Source of the DNA: Cereibacter_A azotoformans | GTDB taxonomy: Bacteria > Pseudomonadota > Alphaproteobacteria > Rhodobacterales > Rhodobacteraceae | Length of the DNA stretch: 64,000 nt | Direction: 5' to 3' (one strand) | NCBI RefSeq assembly: GCF_003050905.1 | Contig: NZ_QAOT01000006.1 | Part shown: piece after piece, positions 34,848 through 43,731 of the stretch | Layout of the letters: each line of letters starts with the position of its first letter | How positions within the stretch are numbered: position 1 is the first letter of the stretch | Made by a program: the position numbers and the translations under genes | The notes under the pieces: generated by a model | Seen by the model: the letters and a program-made list of their open reading frames with translations, nothing else | What the model was told of the DNA's origin: nothing | Database searches by the model: none

Positions 34848-37800
34848 TCAGACCATCAGGCGCCGGAACGGGCCGGGTCCGAAGCTGTCCGAGACTTGTG
34901 CCACTTCGACAGTAAAGGTGCCTGCCGCACCATCCTCCGCCTGCGCCTCCGCCGTGTAGGTCCAGCACGGTGCCGTTACTTCCTCCTGCCGTCCCACCAG
35001 CCCGTTCATGCGGACCCGCACCAGATAGAGTTCGCTCCCCTCCCCCAGAGGCACTTCGCGCCCTTCCCAGCTGTCCCCGTCAATCCGCGTGCGCCGCACC
35101 CAGCGCACGAGCAGATCGCCGTCGCGCCGCTCGGCCGCGAGATGCACAGGAGCGAGCGGGCGCAGGCCCACGCCGGCACAGGCATCAACGCGGTGGATCA
35201 CATCCGCATCATCATATCCACGCGCCGCAGCGCCAATCCGGTAGTGCCGGGCGAGGTTGCGCTCGGCGAGCGGCACCCCGAGTTGCACGAGGGCCGGGGT
35301 GATCAGCACCACCGTGCTTCCCGAGGGCCAGATCTCCGGCATCGTCGCATCCGTCCCGGCCTGCCCCCGCAGCCTTCGCGTGAGATCCCACGTCCTGGGA
35401 CCGACGAGACGCGCCTCGGCGAACTGGAACAGTTCCCAGCCATCCACCGAGCCGTCCCCGATGGCCATCACATTGGCGCCATTCAGCACCTCGAGATCCG
35501 AGGCCGACGCAAGCGGCGGACCCTGCAGCTTCACCCGCAAGGCCGCCCCCATGTCCCATCGACCGACCGGCGCGGCCCGAAGCGGCGTCTGCGTCACGCC
35601 AAGCGTCGCCGCTCCGGTGACGAGACCGTTAAGCCGGTATCCGGCGTCCTGCATCGCGCTCCAGACGGCAACGCGCCCCGGCCAGGGCGCGGCCGCGACG
35701 GCCAGATGCGGCTCATGCGCGACCTCGGCCCCCGTCATCAGCGGCAGATCGAGGATGACGGCGTGCACTGGCATCTGCGCCGCAACCTTGCGCGCGGGCG
35801 GCCGCTGCTCTGCGATGTCGGCGGGTATGTAGATCCCCGGCTCCACCCGGACCGCTTCGGCAAGCTGGGCCTCGGCCTGCTCCAGCCGGTCGATGCGATA
35901 GCGCCGCCCCTCCAGTTCGAGCACATCCCCGGCCCCGAGCGCCAGTGCAGACCGCGGCAGCGCAAGGCGCAGACTGTCCCGCGCCACCCGGGACTCGGCC
36001 AGCCACCGCTCGACCGTCCCCCGCGCCTCGGCCGACGTCAGGACCAGCGGAACCTCGGACTGCGAGACCGCAAAGGTCGCCTCGTCCGGGAAGGCGGCCT
36101 CGACCTGCCGCGCCTCATAGTCGCCTTCGGCCTCGAGGAAACCCAGACGGACCCGCCCGGCCGTCTCCACCTCGGCGGCGCGGATCAGTTCCACCGCCCC
36201 GTCCAGTTCGTCCGACTGTACGAGCCCCTCACGCCTGACCTCGACGCTCCTGCGTCCGTCCCGCATGCGGAAGACCAGCATCCCGTCCCGCTCCAGCGCC
36301 TCGAATCCGTAGGCCAGCATCAGCGGCTGGAGGGCTGCACGCGCCGTATCCACCTCAGCCAGCCCATAGCCCCGCACGACACCATGAAGGCGGGAAACGT
36401 CGATGGCGGTCACACCCGACCGCTCGCAGATCTCGGCCACCACCGCCGCGAGGGGTTGCGAGGCGGCGCGCCCGTTCAACCAGTGACCGCGGGCGTAATT
36501 GTCCCCATCGCTCCAGACATCGGCACGGGCCGGAAAGGCGGGAAACGGGCGCGCGTCCCAGGCCCAGACATGGGCACGGTCCATGTCCACCATCCGCCCG
36601 CCATAAAGCGGTGAGACCGGGTTGTTCGCCTCGTCGGCCCAGTATTCGGCCATGGCCCTTAGGTAATCCATCCCGATGACGTCATCGCGCCGCCCGGAAG
36701 ACCCCCGGGGAAGCGACGACTCCGAGCTTTTTGGGTCAAGGAACAGGTTGGGCTGGTTCGTGCCCAGATCGAGCGCGGGGCAGCCATATTCCGTGAACCA
36801 GATCGGCTTCGAGCGCGGCACCCAGGCCGTGGGCTGCGCATTCCGGGCGCCTGCGATCCTGTCGTGATGCGGAAGCGACCACCAGCTCTTCAGATCCTTG
36901 CAGCGATAGACCCAGGGCTCTCCGAAGGCGCCGTCCGTGATGGGCACTCGATCCTGCGCAGCCGCTCCGGCTTCATCGCGGTAATACCAGTCATGGCCCT
37001 CGCCTCCGGCGACATTGGCCTTCAGATAGTCGAGCTCATGGACCGAGCCCCAATGTGCATCCGCATGATCCTCGCCCGCCCGCCAGTCCGACAGCGGCAT
37101 GTAGTTGTCGATGCCGATGAAATCGATGTTCTCGTCCGCCCAGAGCGGGTCGAGATGAAAATGAACGTCGCCCTCCGGGTGGTAGCCGAACCATTCCGAC
37201 CAGTCGGCGGCATAGCCGACCTTCACCGACGGGCCCAGGATCGAGCGCACGTCCGCGGCGAGCCTGCGCAGTTCGGCCACGGCCGGAAAGCTGTCGCCGC
37301 TTGCGCGGATCTGGGTCAGTCCGCGCATCTCCGACCCGATGCAGAAGGCACTGACGCCCCCCGCCAGCCGGCAGAGCCAGGCCGCATGCAGGATGAACCG
37401 CCGATAGCGCCACTCGTCCGGCCCGTCGTAGAGGATGCGGTCGCCTTCGATGCGGAACTGATCCGGCTCGGCAGTGCCGAAGAAGGCCGCCACCTCGGCC
37501 ACGGCGGCCGCGGTGCGGTCCGGGCTTCCGGCACGGCCAGGGGCCGCCGACAAGGTAATGCGACCGCGCCAGGGAAGCACCGGCTGCCCCGTCTCACCAG
37601 TCCAGGGGTTCGGCAGCGCATTGCCGGGCAACTGCTCCATCAGGATGAAGGGATAATAGACCACCGACCGGCCCGCCACGTGAAGGGCGCGGATGGCCTC
37701 GATCACCGCCGCATCCGCAGGCGTACCGCCATAGACCGGGCGGTCCTCCAGCCGGCCCACCAGTTGCGCGCCGCCCCGATCAATCCCACCCGCGCGCCAC

Positions 37801-38741
37801 GCCATCTTCGAGGCGTCAAAGCTGCCCTGCTCCACCTTCGGCCGGATCTCGCACTCGCCACAGCGCAGGTCGCTTCCGAACCACGAGACCACCAGCGAGA
37901 CCGAGCGACAGGCGGGCAGTTCGCCCCTCAGTTGATCGAGCGAGGTGAGAAAGTCGCTCTGCCCGGAGGCCGTGTGCACATTGGCGGTTTCGCTTTCGCC
38001 CGGTCCGTAATTGTAGGCGAGACGGCTCGTGGCCAGCGCATATTCGCCAGAGCCGGGGATCATCGCCACGCCTCTCACCGCGCGCTGCAGATTCGTCACC
38101 CGGTCCGCCAGGGGGCCCTGCGCGGCACGCATGACCTCGAAGGAGAACTGTGGCACCCGGTTCCCGAAGGGTTCGAGTTGCAGATCCTCAATGACCACAT
38201 AGGCGATGCCGCGGTAGGCAGGGGCCAGACCGGCCCCCTCCACCGCTTCGATCTTCGGATCGGGAAGCTGATCCTCCGTCCCTCGATAGAGGCGAAGATT
38301 GAGCGTGTCCGGCGCGATCTCGGCCCCGTCCGCCCAGATCCGCCCCACGCGCAGGATCTCGCCCTCGCACAGCGCGACGGCGAGGCTCACCGAGTAGGAG
38401 TAGCTGACCACGGTGGTCCGGGGACCGCCGCCTTTCCCACCGCTCGAACTCTCGGACTGGCTCTCGAGAAAGCGCGAGGCCCAGATCACCTGCCCCGCAA
38501 CCCGGTTCCGGCCGAAGATCTGCGCCACCGCGGCGCCCTCGCCCGCACCCATCAGGCGGAAACGCTCGATCCGCACGGTGCGCACGGTCTGCGATCCGGC
38601 GCCCATCAGGCGCTGATCGATCATCTGCCCGACCGTCGCCCCGATCGCGCGGCCGATCACCGCGCCGGTCAGCCCCAGCACCGTGCCGCCAAAGCCTGCC
38701 CCGATCGCCGATCCCGCCGCCGCAAGCAAAAGCGTTGCCAT
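34848..38741 (-). CDS. GTA tail tip / host-specificity protein (g15, megatron)
   Basis: A 1,297-residue tail-tip protein corresponding to RcGTA g15. A glycine-rich hydrophobic N-terminus (1-45) resembles membrane-active segments. The middle contains a TIM-barrel-like region (about 430-730; HFHLDPLWADENIDFIGIDN and IWFTEYGCPALDLGTNQPN, glycoside-hydrolase-like), followed by a phage-tail-3/hub-type C-terminal half. In RcGTA this protein forms the cell-piercing base of the tail. It starts 1 base into the g14 stop (TGATG). Confidence 0.9.
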   Translation of the reverse strand: MATLLLAAAGSAIGAGFGGTVLGLTGAVIGRAIGATVGQMIDQRLMGAGSQTVRTVRIERFRLMGAGEGAAVAQIFGRNRVAGQVIWASRFLESQSESSSGGKGGGPRTTVVSYSYSVSLAVALCEGEILRVGRIWADGAEIAPDTLNLRLYRGTEDQLPDPKIEAVEGAGLAPAYRGIAYVVIEDLQLEPFGNRVPQFSFEVMRAAQGPLADRVTNLQRAVRGVAMIPGSGEYALATSRLAYNYGPGESETANVHTASGQSDFLTSLDQLRGELPACRSVSLVVSWFGSDLRCGECEIRPKVEQGSFDASKMAWRAGGIDRGGAQLVGRLEDRPVYGGTPADAAVIEAIRALHVAGRSVVYYPFILMEQLPGNALPNPWTGETGQPVLPWRGRITLSAAPGRAGSPDRTAAAVAEVAAFFGTAEPDQFRIEGDRILYDGPDEWRYRRFILHAAWLCRLAGGVSAFCIGSEMRGLTQIRASGDSFPAVAELRRLAADVRSILGPSVKVGYAADWSEWFGYHPEGDVHFHLDPLWADENIDFIGIDNYMPLSDWRAGEDHADAHWGSVHELDYLKANVAGGEGHDWYYRDEAGAAAQDRVPITDGAFGEPWVYRCKDLKSWWSLPHHDRIAGARNAQPTAWVPRSKPIWFTEYGCPALDLGTNQPNLFLDPKSSESSLPRGSSGRRDDVIGMDYLRAMAEYWADEANNPVSPLYGGRMVDMDRAHVWAWDARPFPAFPARADVWSDGDNYARGHWLNGRAASQPLAAVVAEICERSGVTAIDVSRLHGVVRGYGLAEVDTARAALQPLMLAYGFEALERDGMLVFRMRDGRRSVEVRREGLVQSDELDGAVELIRAAEVETAGRVRLGFLEAEGDYEARQVEAAFPDEATFAVSQSEVPLVLTSAEARGTVERWLAESRVARDSLRLALPRSALALGAGDVLELEGRRYRIDRLEQAEAQLAEAVRVEPGIYIPADIAEQRPPARKVAAQMPVHAVILDLPLMTGAEVAHEPHLAVAAAPWPGRVAVWSAMQDAGYRLNGLVTGAATLGVTQTPLRAAPVGRWDMGAALRVKLQGPPLASASDLEVLNGANVMAIGDGSVDGWELFQFAEARLVGPRTWDLTRRLRGQAGTDATMPEIWPSGSTVVLITPALVQLGVPLAERNLARHYRIGAAARGYDDADVIHRVDACAGVGLRPLAPVHLAAERRDGDLLVRWVRRTRIDGDSWEGREVPLGEGSELYLVRVRMNGLVGRQEEVTAPCWTYTAEAQAEDGAAGTFTVEVAQVSDSFGPGPFRRLMV

Positions 38742-39181
38742 CAGTCATTCCTTTCCGGGAAGGCATAGCGCGCCGCAAGCCGCCGCGCCCAAGGCTCAGA
38801 GAGCGGGCTCTCCACCACTCCGTGCCCGCAATAGGCATGAACGAAGGACGCCTCCGGGCCGCTGCACACCAGGATGCCGAGGTGCTTGGCCACAGCCTCG
38901 GGACGCATTCGGAACAGAAGAACGTCTCCCTCCGACGCCGCGTCCAGCGGCTGTCTCAGCAGCCACCGATCGCAGGCGGCCATCAGCCGCTCGTCGCCCG
39001 ACGGCTCGGACCAGTCCGGGGTATAGGGCGGCACCAGCACCGGCTCCGGCCCGACAAGCGTCCGCCAGATCCCTCGCAGAAGGCCGAGGCAATCCGTGCC
39101 TGCTCCCCGTGTCGAGGCCTGATGCACATAGGGCGTGCCGATCCAGTGCCGTGCCTCCGCCACCACGTCCGCGCCGCTCAT
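38741..39181 (-). CDS. GTA tail peptidase, NlpC/P60 type (g14)
   Basis: A 146-residue cell-wall peptidase of the NlpC/P60 family, matching RcGTA g14. Catalytic Cys in TRGAGTDCLGLLRGIW, catalytic His in VAKHLGILV, and a downstream polar residue in AYCGHGVVESPL. It is expected to cut peptidoglycan stem peptides during DNA delivery. The ATG at 39181 overlaps the g13 stop (ATGA); a GTG at 39187 would add two residues. Confidence 0.9.
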   Translation of the reverse strand: MSGADVVAEARHWIGTPYVHQASTRGAGTDCLGLLRGIWRTLVGPEPVLVPPYTPDWSEPSGDERLMAACDRWLLRQPLDAASEGDVLLFRMRPEAVAKHLGILVCSGPEASFVHAYCGHGVVESPLSEPWARRLAARYAFPERND

Positions 39182-40062
39182 TCCCACAGGCTCCCGCCGT
39201 CATTGGCCTTGGTCGTGGCCGGGTAGGCGCTCAGCCAATCCTCTCCCGGAAGATGCGGAAAGCCGCGAAAGTTGCGCAGATTGCCGAACTTGAGCCGGCA
39301 GGTTTCGGCGCGCCGATCGCAGCCGGCCTCGAGCCGCACAAGGTCTCCTGCGGCGATCTCCGGCCCAAGCGCCTCCCACAGCTCGACCGTCCGTGCACCT
39401 GCTGCAAGCCGGTCGTTCTTCACCACGCCGATCGACCCCCTGGCCGTCCCGCTGAGGACGACAAGGCGCCCCTGCTCGAACCAGCGGTCGGCATAGGCCG
39501 CGAGCCCCGTAAACCCGAAGGCCTGCCGGTCCGTAACCGACCCCACGGGCCGCTCGACCGAGAATGAGCCGTCGCTCAGATCAAGACCGCACTTGCCGTC
39601 CCCCAGGACCGCCTGGCAGTCGCGCTGATAGACCCTTCCCTGCGGCTGGTTCAACGCCTCGGTCAGACCGCGCAACTCGGCGCGGAAACGCCCACCCGCA
39701 TGGGTGATCTCGCCCAGTGTGCCCCGAAACTGCAACAGCCGCTCGCCCGGATCCATCCAGTTCACCAGCCAGGCAAGAACCCCCGCCCCGTCGAAGCGCC
39801 CGGCCAGCAGGTCCGCCTCGGTCACCGAGCCGTGCGACAGCGCGCCCACCGTCTCGGCATTGTCCACCGAAAGGCCGGTCGTCTGCTGCAACGCCGACGA
39901 CGTCAGGCCGGTCTCGGCCCGGCACAGGATCCCGTCAAAGCCGAGATCCCGATCGTGATCGGTAAAGCCGAACACCTGCCCGTCGCGCCGCGTAACGGCC
40001 CAGCAGCGGCATACCGTCGTCGCACCGCTCTTCAGATGCGCATGAAGCTCCCTCGCGCCCAT
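39178..40062 (-). CDS. GTA baseplate hub protein, DUF2163/BR0599 family (g13)
   Basis: A 294-residue hub protein matching RcGTA g13. N-terminal DUF2163 domain (FGFTDHDRDLGFDG) and C-terminal BR0599-type domain ending in CRLKFGNLRNFRGFPHLPGE. Four cysteines (C149, C158, C248, C255) in RDCQ/GKCGL/AGCDRRAETC sit where structural work on RcGTA placed an iron-sulfur cluster, so cluster binding is likely. Start and stop each overlap the neighbouring genes by 1-4 bases. Confidence 0.9.
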   Translation of the reverse strand: MGARELHAHLKSGATTVCRCWAVTRRDGQVFGFTDHDRDLGFDGILCRAETGLTSSALQQTTGLSVDNAETVGALSHGSVTEADLLAGRFDGAGVLAWLVNWMDPGERLLQFRGTLGEITHAGGRFRAELRGLTEALNQPQGRVYQRDCQAVLGDGKCGLDLSDGSFSVERPVGSVTDRQAFGFTGLAAYADRWFEQGRLVVLSGTARGSIGVVKNDRLAAGARTVELWEALGPEIAAGDLVRLEAGCDRRAETCRLKFGNLRNFRGFPHLPGEDWLSAYPATTKANDGGSLWE

Positions 40063-40694
40063 CAGACCCGCACCTCCATCACGGGAACGCTCGGCACCTC
40101 GCCCGCCTGAAACGAAGCCATCGAGATCTGGATCCGGTCCGTGTCGAACCGGACGGGGACGTCGAACTCGAAGCCCGCCGTGACCTCCGCCCCCGCGGCG
40201 GGGGCGACGGCGAGTGTCACCAGCCCCGTCGTCGCATCGAGCGAGAAGCCCGCACCCGGTGCCAGCGCCGTGCCGGACACGGCCACGGTCACTGTCCCGG
40301 CCACGGGCTTGGTCACAGGCCGGACATAGCTTTCCGCACCCGAACTGTAGGTCTTCTGCAGTGCAAAGGTGCGCGCCGTGCCGTCGCCCGTGCCGATGAT
40401 CTGATCATGGGCTTGCGGCACCTCATCCGGCGCGCAGGAGCGGAAGTCGGCCCAGTCCTTCCAGCGAAACCCGAAAAGCTGCCCGCGGCGCGCCTCGAAA
40501 AAGGCCAGCACCGCCTCCACGTCGCGCAGCGAGCGCAACGCCACCCCCGCATCATATCGGCGGCGTGAATGCGCCCAGAGGCTGTTGCGCTCCTCGAACC
40601 CATTGACCAGCGTGACGATCTCGGTCCGCCGCTCGGGGCCGCCGACCGAGCCGAAGCTGAGGTTCGTGGGAAAGCGGACCTCGTGAAAGCTCAT
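40062..40694 (-). CDS. GTA distal tail protein, DUF2460 family (g12)
   Basis: A 210-residue protein starting MSFHEVRFPTNLSFGSVGGP, a hallmark of DUF2460 (TIGR02217). It has ERNSLWAHSRRRYDAG and the GFRWKDWADFRS block. RcGTA g12 is the distal tail protein joining the tail tube to the hub. Its start lies 9 bases downstream of the g11 stop, and its own stop shares one base with the g13 start. Confidence 0.9.
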   Translation of the reverse strand: MSFHEVRFPTNLSFGSVGGPERRTEIVTLVNGFEERNSLWAHSRRRYDAGVALRSLRDVEAVLAFFEARRGQLFGFRWKDWADFRSCAPDEVPQAHDQIIGTGDGTARTFALQKTYSSGAESYVRPVTKPVAGTVTVAVSGTALAPGAGFSLDATTGLVTLAVAPAAGAEVTAGFEFDVPVRFDTDRIQISMASFQAGEVPSVPVMEVRV

Positions 40695-40703
40695 GCCGTT
40701 CCC

Positions 40704-41354
40704 CTATCCATTGCGTTGCCCGCGCGAGAGCATGCGGCTCACCTGCGCGGCGATCTGGCCCCGGCTGCGCTCAAAGCCCTGCACGTCGGGCGTGGCCACG
40801 TTCATCACCACCTGAACGGCCCTGCCGCCGCCGGCTTGCACGCCGAGGCGCCCGTCCGTCCCGCGCGCCAGCGGCAGGATCGCCTCGGGTCCCGCCTCAC
40901 CCATGATCCCGGTTCCGCCGCGCATCGCGAAGGGCGTGGCGCCGGCCACCACCCCGCCCCGCGCGAAGGCCATTACCCGCCCCTGCGCAAAGGCCGCCCC
41001 CTTGGCAAAGGGCAAGAGCCCGCCCAGCACCGAGTTCAGCCCGTTCGCCACGAAGCCCGAGACGGCATCCTGCACCGGCTTCATCGCGATCGAATAGACC
41101 GTGCGCGAGATCGACTGCGCGAGACCCTCCATCGCGTCCGAGAGCTTCATCCCGTCGAAGAGCACGCCATCGAAGGCGCGGCGAAGGCCCGTTCCCACGC
41201 CGCTCGACAGCCGGTCCACCTCGCGGCCCGTGAACACCATCGAATCCCGCATCCGTGCAAGCTCCGCCTCGAAGGTGGCCGTCATGCCGGCCGCATTGCC
41301 CAGCGTCGCCTCGAGTGCCGCCACCTGCTCCTCAAGAGTCTCGATGTCAGCCAT
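40704..41354 (-). CDS. GTA tape measure protein (g11)
   Basis: A 216-residue tail-length protein matching RcGTA g11. Helical N-terminus (ETLEEQVAALEATLGNA), a hydrophobic middle (SISRTVYSIAMKPVQDAVSG, then SVLGGLLPFAKGAAFA) and a Gly-rich C-terminus (MAFARGGVVAGATPFAMRGG). It is far shorter than phage tape measures, in line with the short GTA tail. Three ATGs (41363, 41357, 41354) are possible; the last fits relatives beginning MAD. It overlaps g10.1 by 8 bases. Confidence 0.85.
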   Translation of the reverse strand: MADIETLEEQVAALEATLGNAAGMTATFEAELARMRDSMVFTGREVDRLSSGVGTGLRRAFDGVLFDGMKLSDAMEGLAQSISRTVYSIAMKPVQDAVSGFVANGLNSVLGGLLPFAKGAAFAQGRVMAFARGGVVAGATPFAMRGGTGIMGEAGPEAILPLARGTDGRLGVQAGGGRAVQVVMNVATPDVQGFERSRGQIAAQVSRMLSRGQRNG

Positions 41355-41547
41355 CATCCTCATCCTTTCGCATGTCCGGATAGGCGCGCAGCAACTCGTC
41401 CAGCCGCGCGCGCGACAGGGGCGACACCGCGGACGCCCCCAGCATGATCCTCAACTCGGCGGGGGTGAGCCGCCAGAAGGCGTCCGGCGACAGCCGAAGT
41501 CCCTCAAGGCCCACCCGAAGCAGCCCGGCCCAGTCCAGCCCGGCCAT
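41347..41547 (-). CDS. GTA tail assembly chaperone-like protein (g10.1, TIGR02216)
   Basis: A 66-residue protein, MAGLDWAGLLRVGLEGLRLS onwards with PDAFWRLTPAELRIMLGA. This matches the small TIGR02216/rcc01693-type protein encoded between g10 and g11 in RcGTA, probably the second half of a tail assembly chaperone pair. The real start is the ATG at 41547, one base after the g10 stop; the longer open frame upstream is non-coding Arg/Cys-rich translation. Confidence 0.8.
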   Translation of the reverse strand: MAGLDWAGLLRVGLEGLRLSPDAFWRLTPAELRIMLGASAVSPLSRARLDELLRAYPDMRKDEDDG

Positions 41548-41548
41548 G

Positions 41549-41866
41549 TCACTCCTCCGGCAGGGCGAAGGCGCGGGCCAGCAGTTCGGCCGCGGCGCGC
41601 GCGGCCCCCACGGGTCCACCAGCCAGATCCGCGCGCCGCAGATCCTCCGCCGAGCCCTGCCAGCCCCCGCCACGCAATCCCGCCACCAGCACCGCCAGCA
41701 CGTCGCGCGCCGAGAACCGCCGCTCCTCGAACCTCTCCGCAAGCGCGATCAGACTGTCGGCCCCGAGTTCCACCTCCAGCTCCGCCAACACGCCCAGGGT
41801 AAGCTTGCCCGTGTGGCGCCGGCCATCGAGCCAGATCGCCACCTCTCCTGCCCAGGGATTGGCCAT
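41549..41866 (-). CDS. GTA gp10-family protein (tail assembly chaperone)
   Basis: A 105-residue protein, MANPWAGEVAIWLDGRRHTG onwards, of the GTA gp10 (PF11836) family. It resembles phage tail-assembly chaperones that precede the tape measure gene. LGVLAELEVELGADSL and a helical C-terminus are visible. ATG at 41866 shares a base with the g9 stop; a GTG one codon upstream is also possible. With g10.1 it may form the chaperone pair, but no frameshift signal is evident because g10.1 has its own start. Confidence 0.82.
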   Translation of the reverse strand: MANPWAGEVAIWLDGRRHTGKLTLGVLAELEVELGADSLIALAERFEERRFSARDVLAVLVAGLRGGGWQGSAEDLRRADLAGGPVGAARAAAELLARAFALPEE

Positions 41867-42279
41867 CACAGCGCCGCAAAGCCGAGCTTGCCCGCCGAGG
41901 CGAGCGTCATCTCGTAGGTCGCCTCGCCATCATGGCTCCCGGCATATTCGATGGCGGAGATCAGGAACGGCCCCTCGACCACGCCAAAGCTCGGGATCAC
42001 CACCTGAAAGCGCGGCGCCTCGCCGGCAAAGAACAGCGCCCGGGCCCGTTCGTCCGTTGCTTCGTCCCGGAACACGCCCGAGCCCGAGATGGACGCCGAT
42101 TTCACGCCCGCCCCCGCCAGCAGTTCCCTCCAACCGCCCTGGCTTTCAAGTGAGGTCACGTCCACCGTCTCCGCGTTGAAGCTGATCCTCGTGGCGCGAA
42201 GCCCGGCCATCGTCTGAAAGACGCCGCTCCCCGTCAGATCCACCTTGACCAGCAGGTCCCTGCCGTTCTGCACGCCCAT
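41866..42279 (-). CDS. GTA major tail tube protein, TP901-1 family (g9)
   Basis: A 137-residue tail tube subunit matching RcGTA g9 and the TP901-1 major tail protein family. MGVQNGRDLLVKVD at the N-terminus, FNAETVDVTSLESQGGWREL and the SISGSGVFRDEATDERAR block are typical. It would polymerise as hexameric rings into the tail tube. It is separated from g8 by 33 bases. Confidence 0.9.
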   Translation of the reverse strand: MGVQNGRDLLVKVDLTGSGVFQTMAGLRATRISFNAETVDVTSLESQGGWRELLAGAGVKSASISGSGVFRDEATDERARALFFAGEAPRFQVVIPSFGVVEGPFLISAIEYAGSHDGEATYEMTLASAGKLGFAAL

Positions 42280-42312
42280 GACTTTTCTCCATGATGTCCG
42301 GCCAGGCCGGTG

Positions 42313-42711
42313 TCAGTCCTCGATCCGCGCGCGGAAGATGAGGTCGATGCGCCGTGCCCCGCCCGAGGCAAGCCGGCGCGCCGTGCCCTTCAGGAAACGC
42401 AGACCCACCAGCCGCCCCCGGCCCAGCGCAAGCGACGCATCCTCGAGCGCGTCCGAGACGGACGCAGCGACCCGCTTGGCCTCGAGAAAACCCGCCGCAT
42501 CCGAGATCACGCTGATCGTGAAGCGGTGCTCGGCACCTCCGCCCGTGCTGTCCGAGACATCGCGCACCTCCTCGGGTCCGATCAGGACCCAGGTGCCCCG
42601 TCCCCCGCCCTTCGGCAGGGCGTCATGCACCGGCACGTCCGCAAGGTCCGGCCACGCGGCCAGCCGCTGGAAGAGCGCCGCCTGCAATGCGGCCGCAGCC
42701 CCGTAGCTCAT
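42313..42711 (-). CDS. GTA tail terminator/completion protein, DUF3168 (g8)
   Basis: A 132-residue DUF3168 protein, MSYGAAAALQAALFQRLAAW onwards, corresponding to RcGTA g8, the tail terminator. The conserved VPVHDALPKGGGRGTWVLIG and a C-terminal LRFLKGTARRLASGGARRID with beta-strand pattern are present. ATG at 42711 overlaps the g7 stop (ATGA), which decides the start against the much longer open frame upstream. Confidence 0.88.
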   Translation of the reverse strand: MSYGAAAALQAALFQRLAAWPDLADVPVHDALPKGGGRGTWVLIGPEEVRDVSDSTGGGAEHRFTISVISDAAGFLEAKRVAASVSDALEDASLALGRGRLVGLRFLKGTARRLASGGARRIDLIFRARIED

Positions 42712-43043
42712 GCCGGCACCTCCTCGCGGGCAAAGCAGGTGAGGTAACGCCCGCCCGCATCCTTCTCGCTCACCGCCAGGATGGGATAGATCCGCCCGCC
42801 TTCGCGGAAACGCTGCCCCGGCTCGGGCCGCGCCATCGAGCCCATCGGCGACGCGCGTACCGTGATCTTCAGCGGCACCGAGCCCAGTGGCACCTCCGCA
42901 ATCGCCACCTCGCGCCCGGTTCCCGGCTCGATCTTCGCCCAGTGCGTTCCAAGCCCCGCCCAACTCAGCACGCGGCCCCCGGCCCCATCCTCCTCCGACA
43001 GCGGCGCCTCGAGCACGAGCCGCCGGTTGAGCATCTCGCGCAT
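42708..43043 (-). CDS. GTA head-tail adaptor/stopper protein (g7)
   Basis: A 111-residue protein of the phage head-tail adaptor (SPP1 gp16-like) family matching RcGTA g7. LNRRLVLEAPLSEEDGAGGR and WAKIEPGTGREV are typical. ATG at 43043 shares one base with the g6 stop; GTG at 43046 is one codon earlier. It would sit between the g6 connector and the tail. Confidence 0.87.
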   Translation of the reverse strand: MREMLNRRLVLEAPLSEEDGAGGRVLSWAGLGTHWAKIEPGTGREVAIAEVPLGSVPLKITVRASPMGSMARPEPGQRFREGGRIYPILAVSEKDAGGRYLTCFAREEVPA

Positions 43044-43642
43044 CACGCCACTCCCCCGCCCAGCAGCCGGACCGTTCGCCAGCGTTCGATCAGGCCAGCG
43101 ACCTGCCGGGGCAGCCCCGCGGCACTCAGGCCAGGCTCGTATCGGTTCTCGTAGTAATCCGCCGCAAGCAGCATCACCGCCTGCGCCAGATCCGGAGGAA
43201 CCTCGGCCCAGCTCTCGCCGAAACCCGCGTCGAACAGGACCTCGACCCGCCCGCCCTCCGGCACGGCCGGCAGCAGCCCCACCCTCGGCATCAGCTTCGG
43301 CCGGTGCAGATCGCGCACCAGCCGCCAGAGGCTCGGGGAAACAGGCGCCGCCCGGTCCTGCCCGTCCACCCGCACGACCGAGACCACCTCGGCCACCGGC
43401 GCGACCGGCAGGGCCTGCGCCTCATCCGTGCGCCAGTCATCGAGCACCAGCAGATACCGACGGGCGAGCAGCACCTTGCCGGTGCGGCCTTCGATCGTCG
43501 TCATGGCCGCGCGGAGGAACGAAGCCAGCAGCCCGTCCTGCAGCCCCTCCTCGCCAAAACCCGAACCGAGGCGCAGATGCTCCTTCAGCCGGGCCACCGG
43601 CAACACGCCGTCCGGCACCGCCGTCTGCTCGATCAACATCAT
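43043..43642 (-). CDS. GTA head-tail connector, gp6-like adaptor (g6)
   Basis: A 199-residue protein resembling phage gp6/YqbG-type connectors and RcGTA g6. PVARLKEHLRLGSGFGEEGL (DLx-type helical entry), FLRAAMTTIEGRTGK and PPDLAQAVMLLAADYYENRY are the conserved helices. It forms the ring under the portal. An 89-base gap with an 11-bp hairpin separates it from g5, one of only two sizeable gaps in the cluster. Confidence 0.87.
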   Translation of the reverse strand: MMLIEQTAVPDGVLPVARLKEHLRLGSGFGEEGLQDGLLASFLRAAMTTIEGRTGKVLLARRYLLVLDDWRTDEAQALPVAPVAEVVSVVRVDGQDRAAPVSPSLWRLVRDLHRPKLMPRVGLLPAVPEGGRVEVLFDAGFGESWAEVPPDLAQAVMLLAADYYENRYEPGLSAAGLPRQVAGLIERWRTVRLLGGGVA

Positions 43643-43667
43643 GGGAAGAACTCCGATCTCCGGGGAA

Positions 43668-43693
43668 GCGCGCGCCGGAGCCCCGGCGCGCGC
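43668..43693 (-). other. Perfect 11-bp hairpin between capsid (g5) and connector (g6) genes
   Basis: Arms 43668-43678 and 43683-43693 pair perfectly around a 4-base loop, in the 89-base gap after the capsid gene. No U-run follows on the minus strand. It could act as an mRNA stabiliser or partial terminator that sets capsid expression above downstream genes. Confidence 0.6.
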
Positions 43694-43731
43694 CCGCCGC
43701 CCGTCGCGGGGGCGGCCTCGCGCAGCATCCG

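Noticed and set aside
41549..41742. Longer form of g10.1 beginning at 41742
   Set aside because: The added 65 residues are Arg/Cys/Trp-rich off-frame translation of g10; the ATG at 41547, one base after the g10 stop, fits the family.
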